Assembly (NCBI GenBank): GCA_946183625.1
Contig: CAMHCL010000004.1
Span: forward strand, 1 to 28,285
From: an uncultured Lachnospiraceae bacterium
GTDB taxonomy: Bacteria > Bacillota > Clostridia > Lachnospirales > Lachnospiraceae
Length of the DNA stretch: 28,285 bases
Reading direction: 5' to 3'
Below the pieces are notes generated by a model that was not told the origin of the DNA, did not search any database, and was given only the letters and a program-made list of their open reading frames with translations. Numbering within the stretch: position 1 is the first letter of the stretch; each line of letters begins with the position of its first letter. Below are positions 24,730-28,285 of the stretch, in pieces. The position numbers and the translations under genes are program-made.

Positions 24730-27028
24730 GAAGGGATTAGGTTATACAGCAAGGTATGAGCTTCTTCCAACAGATTCTGTAGATGACAGAGCTATGGACA
24801 GGATCAAGAACATGTACCAGCCGGGAGTATTACCGATACAGTTCAGTAATGAAGGTAAGGGTGTATTTTATGCACAGATACCTGAGTCAACAGTTCTTAG
24901 TTCTTATCTGAAGAAGGTTCTCAAGAAGAATGAAGTGCTTACAGTACTCAGGAACATACTGTCTGCATTTAATGTTGGAACACAGGGAATTCCAATCGGA
25001 TATCTTATTAAAGATAAGGAATATATTTATATAAATGAGCAATCTCTGGATGTATACATGCTTATCATTCCTGTTCAGGAAGAGAAGATGGATGTGTCCG
25101 GAATATCCGGATTCTTCAGAGATGTTGTATCTAATATGAAGTTCGATGATGGTGATAAGGATAACTATGTTGCGAAGATCCTTACATCTATCAACTCAGA
25201 CAGATTCAGTACAACTGATCTGAATGTAATGGTAAATGAAATGTTAATGGTAGGCGCTGAGCAGGGACCACAGAACGCCAACGTAAGAGTTGACAGAATG
25301 GAAATGCTCAGAGCAAGAGGAGCTGTTTCTCCACAGCAGGGAATGGGAATGCCACCACAGGGAATGCCAGGACAGATGCCACCACAGGGTGCGCCAATGC
25401 CACAGGGCAGACCACCTATGCAGGGCAGACCTGGACCAATGCCACAGGGTGGACCGGGACCACAGGGAATGCCAGGACAGATGCCACCACAGGGCAGGCC
25501 AATGCCACAGGGCGGACCAGGACCACAGGGAATGCCAGGACAGATGCCACCACAGGGAGCACCAATGCCACAGGGCAGACCACCTATGCAGGGCAGACCT
25601 GGACCAATGCCACAGGGTGGACCGGGACCACAGGGAATGCCAGGACAGATGCCTCCACAGGGAGCGCCAATTCCACAGGCTAAGCCTAATGCTGCACCAG
25701 CACCTGAATCAATGCCACAGCAGGTAGAAACACCAAAGGCACCAGAAGCTCCAGAAGGACCAAAGGCACCTGAAGGACCAAAGGCACCTGAGGCACCAAA
25801 GGCACCTGAGGCACCAAAGGCACCTGAAGCACCAAAAGCTCCAGAAGCACCAAAAGCTCCAGAAGCACCAAAAGCTCCAGAAGCACCAAAGTCAGAAGAA
25901 GAAAAGAAGATAGATGAGCCACAGAATAAGGCTGTTGAAATATTGATGTCAGCTGAGGCACCTAAGACTCCTGAAGCACCGAAGGCTCCAGAGGCACCGA
26001 AGGCGCCTGAAGCACCAAAGCCGCAGGCAGGTCCGGCACCAATACCACAGCCGGTACCACAGGCAAAGCCGGCTCCTAGCCCAATACCACAGGCTATACC
26101 TACACAGGTTTCACCAAAGGCAGCTGAAGTGCCACAGGCTCAGAAGATACCAACACAGGTAATGCCACAGGCAGCACCTCAGAATAAACCACAGACAATA
26201 CCGCAGGCAGTACCACAGGCAGCGCCAAAGGCACCAGAGGCACCAAAGCCACAAGCAGGTCCAGCGCCAGTACCACAGGCAGCGCCAAAGGCACCAGAAG
26301 CACCAAAGCCACAAGCAGGTCCAGCGCCAGTGCCACAGCCAGTACCACAGGCAGTACCACAGGCAGCGCCAAAGGCACCTGAGGCACCAAAGCCACAAGC
26401 AGGTCCAACGCCAGTGCCACAGCCGGTACCACAGGCAGCGCCAAAGGCACCTGAGGCACCAAAGCCACAGGCAGGTCCAGCGCCAGTGCCACAGCCAGTA
26501 CCACAGGCAGCACCAAAGGCACCAGAGGCACCAAAGCCACAGGCAGCACCTGCACCTCAGAAGCAGGGAGAACCGGGAGTTCCATGGATGGAATTTGATC
26601 CAACAGTTCCTCATACTTCTGAACTGAAGCAGCCAGGTCCGGCACCTGCACCTCAGGCAACACCTGCACCACAACCAGCACCACAAGCTGCTCCAACACC
26701 TGCTCCACAGCCGGCAGCACAGGATAATCCAAATCCTAGACCAAGGTTTGTGAGAGAAAGAAATGGAGAGAAGATCTATATAGAAAAAGATGAATTCAAG
26801 ATTGGTAAGTCAAAGCTTCATGCAGATTATGCCATCGAGAATAACAATGCTATAAGCCGTATACATGTAGTTGTTCTGAAGAGAAATGGAGCTTGCTTCC
26901 TTAAGGACAATAACTCTACAAACGGTACATATATAGAAGGCAGAAAGGTTCAGCCGGGAGAAGAAATACTTCTCAAGGATGAAATGAAAGTTAAATTCGG
27001 GGATGAAGAGTTTACATTCCTCATATAG
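24701..27028 (+). CDS. DUF6382-like/FHA protein with long proline-rich repeat linker
   Basis: A 775-residue protein with the same layout as the preceding gene: an N-terminal domain (residues about 1-190, with KEYIYINEQSLDVYMLIIPV) and a C-terminal FHA domain (about 696-775) with FKIGKSK, ISRIHVVVL, NNSTNGTY and an intact end VKFGDEEFTFLI. The FHA domain should bind phosphothreonine on a kinase target. Between them lie about 500 residues of Pro-, Gln-, Ala- and Lys-rich repeats with almost no hydrophobic residues. No signal peptide or membrane helix is seen, so it is probably cytoplasmic, perhaps a tether. ATG 24701 has AGGGGG 5-6 nt upstream. The phosphatase gene is 15 nt downstream. Confidence 0.9.
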   Translation: MEAKNISIIKKGLGYTARYELLPTDSVDDRAMDRIKNMYQPGVLPIQFSNEGKGVFYAQIPESTVLSSYLKKVLKKNEVLTVLRNILSAFNVGTQGIPIGYLIKDKEYIYINEQSLDVYMLIIPVQEEKMDVSGISGFFRDVVSNMKFDDGDKDNYVAKILTSINSDRFSTTDLNVMVNEMLMVGAEQGPQNANVRVDRMEMLRARGAVSPQQGMGMPPQGMPGQMPPQGAPMPQGRPPMQGRPGPMPQGGPGPQGMPGQMPPQGRPMPQGGPGPQGMPGQMPPQGAPMPQGRPPMQGRPGPMPQGGPGPQGMPGQMPPQGAPIPQAKPNAAPAPESMPQQVETPKAPEAPEGPKAPEGPKAPEAPKAPEAPKAPEAPKAPEAPKAPEAPKAPEAPKSEEEKKIDEPQNKAVEILMSAEAPKTPEAPKAPEAPKAPEAPKPQAGPAPIPQPVPQAKPAPSPIPQAIPTQVSPKAAEVPQAQKIPTQVMPQAAPQNKPQTIPQAVPQAAPKAPEAPKPQAGPAPVPQAAPKAPEAPKPQAGPAPVPQPVPQAVPQAAPKAPEAPKPQAGPTPVPQPVPQAAPKAPEAPKPQAGPAPVPQPVPQAAPKAPEAPKPQAAPAPQKQGEPGVPWMEFDPTVPHTSELKQPGPAPAPQATPAPQPAPQAAPTPAPQPAAQDNPNPRPRFVRERNGEKIYIEKDEFKIGKSKLHADYAIENNNAISRIHVVVLKRNGACFLKDNNSTNGTYIEGRKVQPGEEILLKDEMKVKFGDEEFTFLI
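25331..25680 (+). repeat. PQGMPGQMPPQG repeat block in the FHA gene
   Basis: Gly/Pro/Gln/Met repeats. A 92-nt stretch (25394-25485) is repeated exactly at 25562-25653, a 168-nt period, which indicates recent duplication. All units keep the frame. Confidence 0.9.
25731..25890 (+). repeat. APEAPK hexapeptide tandem repeat
   Basis: An 18-nt unit encoding APEAPK runs in tandem about seven or more times, with EGPKAP variants at the left; a shorter second block lies near 25960-26020. In-frame length change is likely between strains. Confidence 0.85.
26216..26560 (+). repeat. 20-28 residue PQAAPKAPEAPKPQAGP repeats
   Basis: Five imperfect copies of AAPKAPEAPKPQAGP followed by APVPQ-type spacers of 20, 28, 24 and 24 residues. 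The long Leu/Val-rich frame on the minus strand is only its shadow. Confidence 0.85.
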
Positions 27029-27043
27029 AGAAGGAGCTGGATT

Positions 27044-27814
27044 ATGGAGTATTCCGCAAGTTACAACACGGATATCGGCATCAGAAAGAGTACCAATCAG
27101 GATTCGGTTGCAGTCAGAATAATTGATTCACCGGATGGACAGGTTGCATTTGCAATCGTTTGTGATGGTATGGGAGGTCTTGCAAAAGGTGAGCTTGCTT
27201 CGAAAGAGGTAATAACAGCATTTTGCAAATGGTTTGATGAAGATTTTATAGATGAAATATTAGAAGGCAGTTTCACAGCAGCCAGACTCAGGGATGAATG
27301 GAACAAGATCATTCAGACCGAGAACAGACTGCTGGGTGTATACGGATCTGATAACAATATAATGTTAGGTACAACAGTATCAGCAATCCTTATGTACAAG
27401 AACCAGTTCTATATAGTTCATGTTGGAGATAGTAGAGTATACGAGCTTAAGAAGGATGTTAGAATTCTTACTAAGGATCAGACTTTTGTAGCACGTGAGA
27501 TAGAAGCAGGACGTATGACTCCTGAAGAAGCAAAGGTAGATCCTAGACGAAGCGTACTTCTTCAGTGTGTAGGAGCATCAGCTACTGTAGTTCCTACATT
27601 CTTAAAGGGTGATGTGCTCAGAGACGCAGTATACTTTGTTTGTTCAGATGGTTTCAGACATCAGATATCTGATGAAGAAATCATGGAACGATTGGGACCT
27701 AAGAATGTTGTCACAGATGATGACATGAAGTACGGATGCGTGTATCTTACAGAATTAGTTAAGAACCGTAAAGAAACAGATAACATAACAGTAGCAGCAA
27801 TAAAAACTATGTAA
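27044..27814 (+). CDS. PP2C-type Ser/Thr protein phosphatase
   Basis: A 256-residue PPM/PP2C phosphatase. Metal-binding and core motifs appear in order: STNQDS with Asp20, VCDGMGGL with Asp41, GTTVSAIL, VHVGDSRVYEL, YFVCSDGF, and the closing ETDNITVAAI. It removes phosphate from Ser/Thr with Mn2+ or Mg2+ and is soluble. The length equals bacterial PrpC/Stp enzymes. AAGGAG (27031-27036) is 7 nt before ATG 27044, and the kinase gene begins 12 nt after its stop, so the pair is co-transcribed. It probably reverses phosphorylation by that kinase, including of the two FHA partners; this is inference from context. Confidence 0.95.
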   Translation: MEYSASYNTDIGIRKSTNQDSVAVRIIDSPDGQVAFAIVCDGMGGLAKGELASKEVITAFCKWFDEDFIDEILEGSFTAARLRDEWNKIIQTENRLLGVYGSDNNIMLGTTVSAILMYKNQFYIVHVGDSRVYELKKDVRILTKDQTFVAREIEAGRMTPEEAKVDPRRSVLLQCVGASATVVPTFLKGDVLRDAVYFVCSDGFRHQISDEEIMERLGPKNVVTDDDMKYGCVYLTELVKNRKETDNITVAAIKTM

Positions 27815-27826
27815 AGGTTGGGTAGT

Positions 27827-28285
27827 ATGTTAAGAGAGGGAACTGTCTTAGACGGAAAATATGAAGTCCTGAAAAAGATTGGCGAAGGTGGTATGTCCAT
27901 CGTTTATCTTGCCAGAAACAATCGTCTTAATATGCAGCTTGCAGTTAAGGAAATCAAGAATGATGGCTCAAAGAGTACAGAAGTACTCCTGAAGGGACTC
28001 GAAAGAGAAGCAAATATACTTAAGGATGTAGATCATCCTGTTATTCCTCGTATCATTGATATCGTAAAGTACAAAGACACTATCTGTGTTGTAATGGACT
28101 TTATTGAAGGTGAGAATCTGGCTGACAGATTGAAGGTTGAGGGCGCATTTCCACAAGAGAAGGTTATCGAGTGGGGACTTGAACTTGCGTCAGCTCTTGA
28201 ATATCTGCATTCCATGAATCCTCCTATCATATATCGTGATATGAAGCCTGCCAATGTTATGCTCAAGCCTGACGGCTCTGTAACG
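27827..28285 (+). CDS. Ser/Thr protein kinase (N-terminal part, cut by the window end)
   Basis: The first 153 residues of a eukaryote-like kinase, running off the right edge. The ATP loop is GEGGMSIVY (residues 19-27), the ATP-binding Lys41 is in AVKEI, and the helix C Glu is Glu61 or nearby. The catalytic loop IYRDMKPANV contains Asp138, Lys140 and Asn143 with Tyr in place of the usual His; all needed residues are present, so it should be active. The DFG motif and everything after lie outside, so a transmembrane helix or PASTA domains cannot be judged. It starts at ATG 27827, 12 nt after the phosphatase stop. It was not in any longer frame in view because its stop is beyond the window. Confidence 0.93.
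   Translation, partial: MLREGTVLDGKYEVLKKIGEGGMSIVYLARNNRLNMQLAVKEIKNDGSKSTEVLLKGLEREANILKDVDHPVIPRIIDIVKYKDTICVVMDFIEGENLADRLKVEGAFPQEKVIEWGLELASALEYLHSMNPPIIYRDMKPANVMLKPDGSVT

Noticed and set aside
25290..25727. His/Cys/Arg-rich plus-strand frame of 145 residues
   Set aside because: Shifted reading of the PQGMPGQM repeats inside a well-supported gene.
25731..25890. Regular 18-nt repeats as a CRISPR-like array
   Set aside because: Units are contiguous without spacers, in frame, and code for APEAPK.
26100..26732. Long Leu/Val-rich and Cys/Trp-rich minus-strand frames
   Set aside because: They are the antisense shadow of the Pro-rich repeats; repetitive composition, no ribosome binding site.

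Overview
The window looks like a chromosomal segment of an anaerobic, butyrate-forming Firmicute of the Lachnospiraceae, most like Coprococcus. The evidence is an adjacent ptb-buk pair, AT-leaning codon use, strong AGGAGG-type ribosome binding sites with several TTG/GTG starts, and paired FHA proteins of a Lachnospiraceae type. No rRNA, tRNA, phage, insertion sequence or CRISPR array was found. The content is mostly housekeeping and envelope genes, with one regulatory module at the right end.

Layout. 1-1015: tail of an unknown gene and a sugar-nucleotidyltransferase. 1022-1325: a convergent intergenic gap filled by an unusual inverted-repeat element whose outer ends are the two genes' terminators. 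1330-3587 (minus): tyrA-aroA, with a promoter and a dyad operator candidate. 3765-6121: a lipoprotein joining a propeller-like region to a VanY-type D,D-carboxypeptidase, then a small lipoprotein. 6259-7949: a Na+/Ca2+ exchanger family protein and two small membrane proteins. 8000-11085: ptb, buk and a Gfo/Idh/MocA oxidoreductase. 11132-11941 (minus): aroD, divergent from a heterodimeric ABC exporter (12073-15795). 15802-16182 (minus): a short DtxR/MntR-type metal repressor. 16452-18650: adenosine deaminase and a degenerate GH3-like membrane-anchored protein. 18753-21871: alaA, an IspD/TarI cytidylyltransferase and an SDR epimerase. 21962-28285: mltG, two DUF6382-like/FHA proteins, a PP2C phosphatase and the start of a Ser/Thr kinase.

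How the genes work together. tyrA, aroA and aroD serve aromatic amino-acid synthesis from two separately controlled sites. ptb and buk turn butyryl-CoA into butyrate with ATP gain. The cytidylyltransferase and SDR probably make an activated sugar or polyol for a surface polymer. The right end is a compact phospho-signalling module: kinase, phosphatase and two FHA readers, directly downstream of a peptidoglycan-terminating enzyme. It is the best candidate here for a poorly described system. The first FHA protein carries a frameshift near its end. The intact end of the domain is still readable in another frame, up to a stop placed just before the next gene's ribosome binding site.
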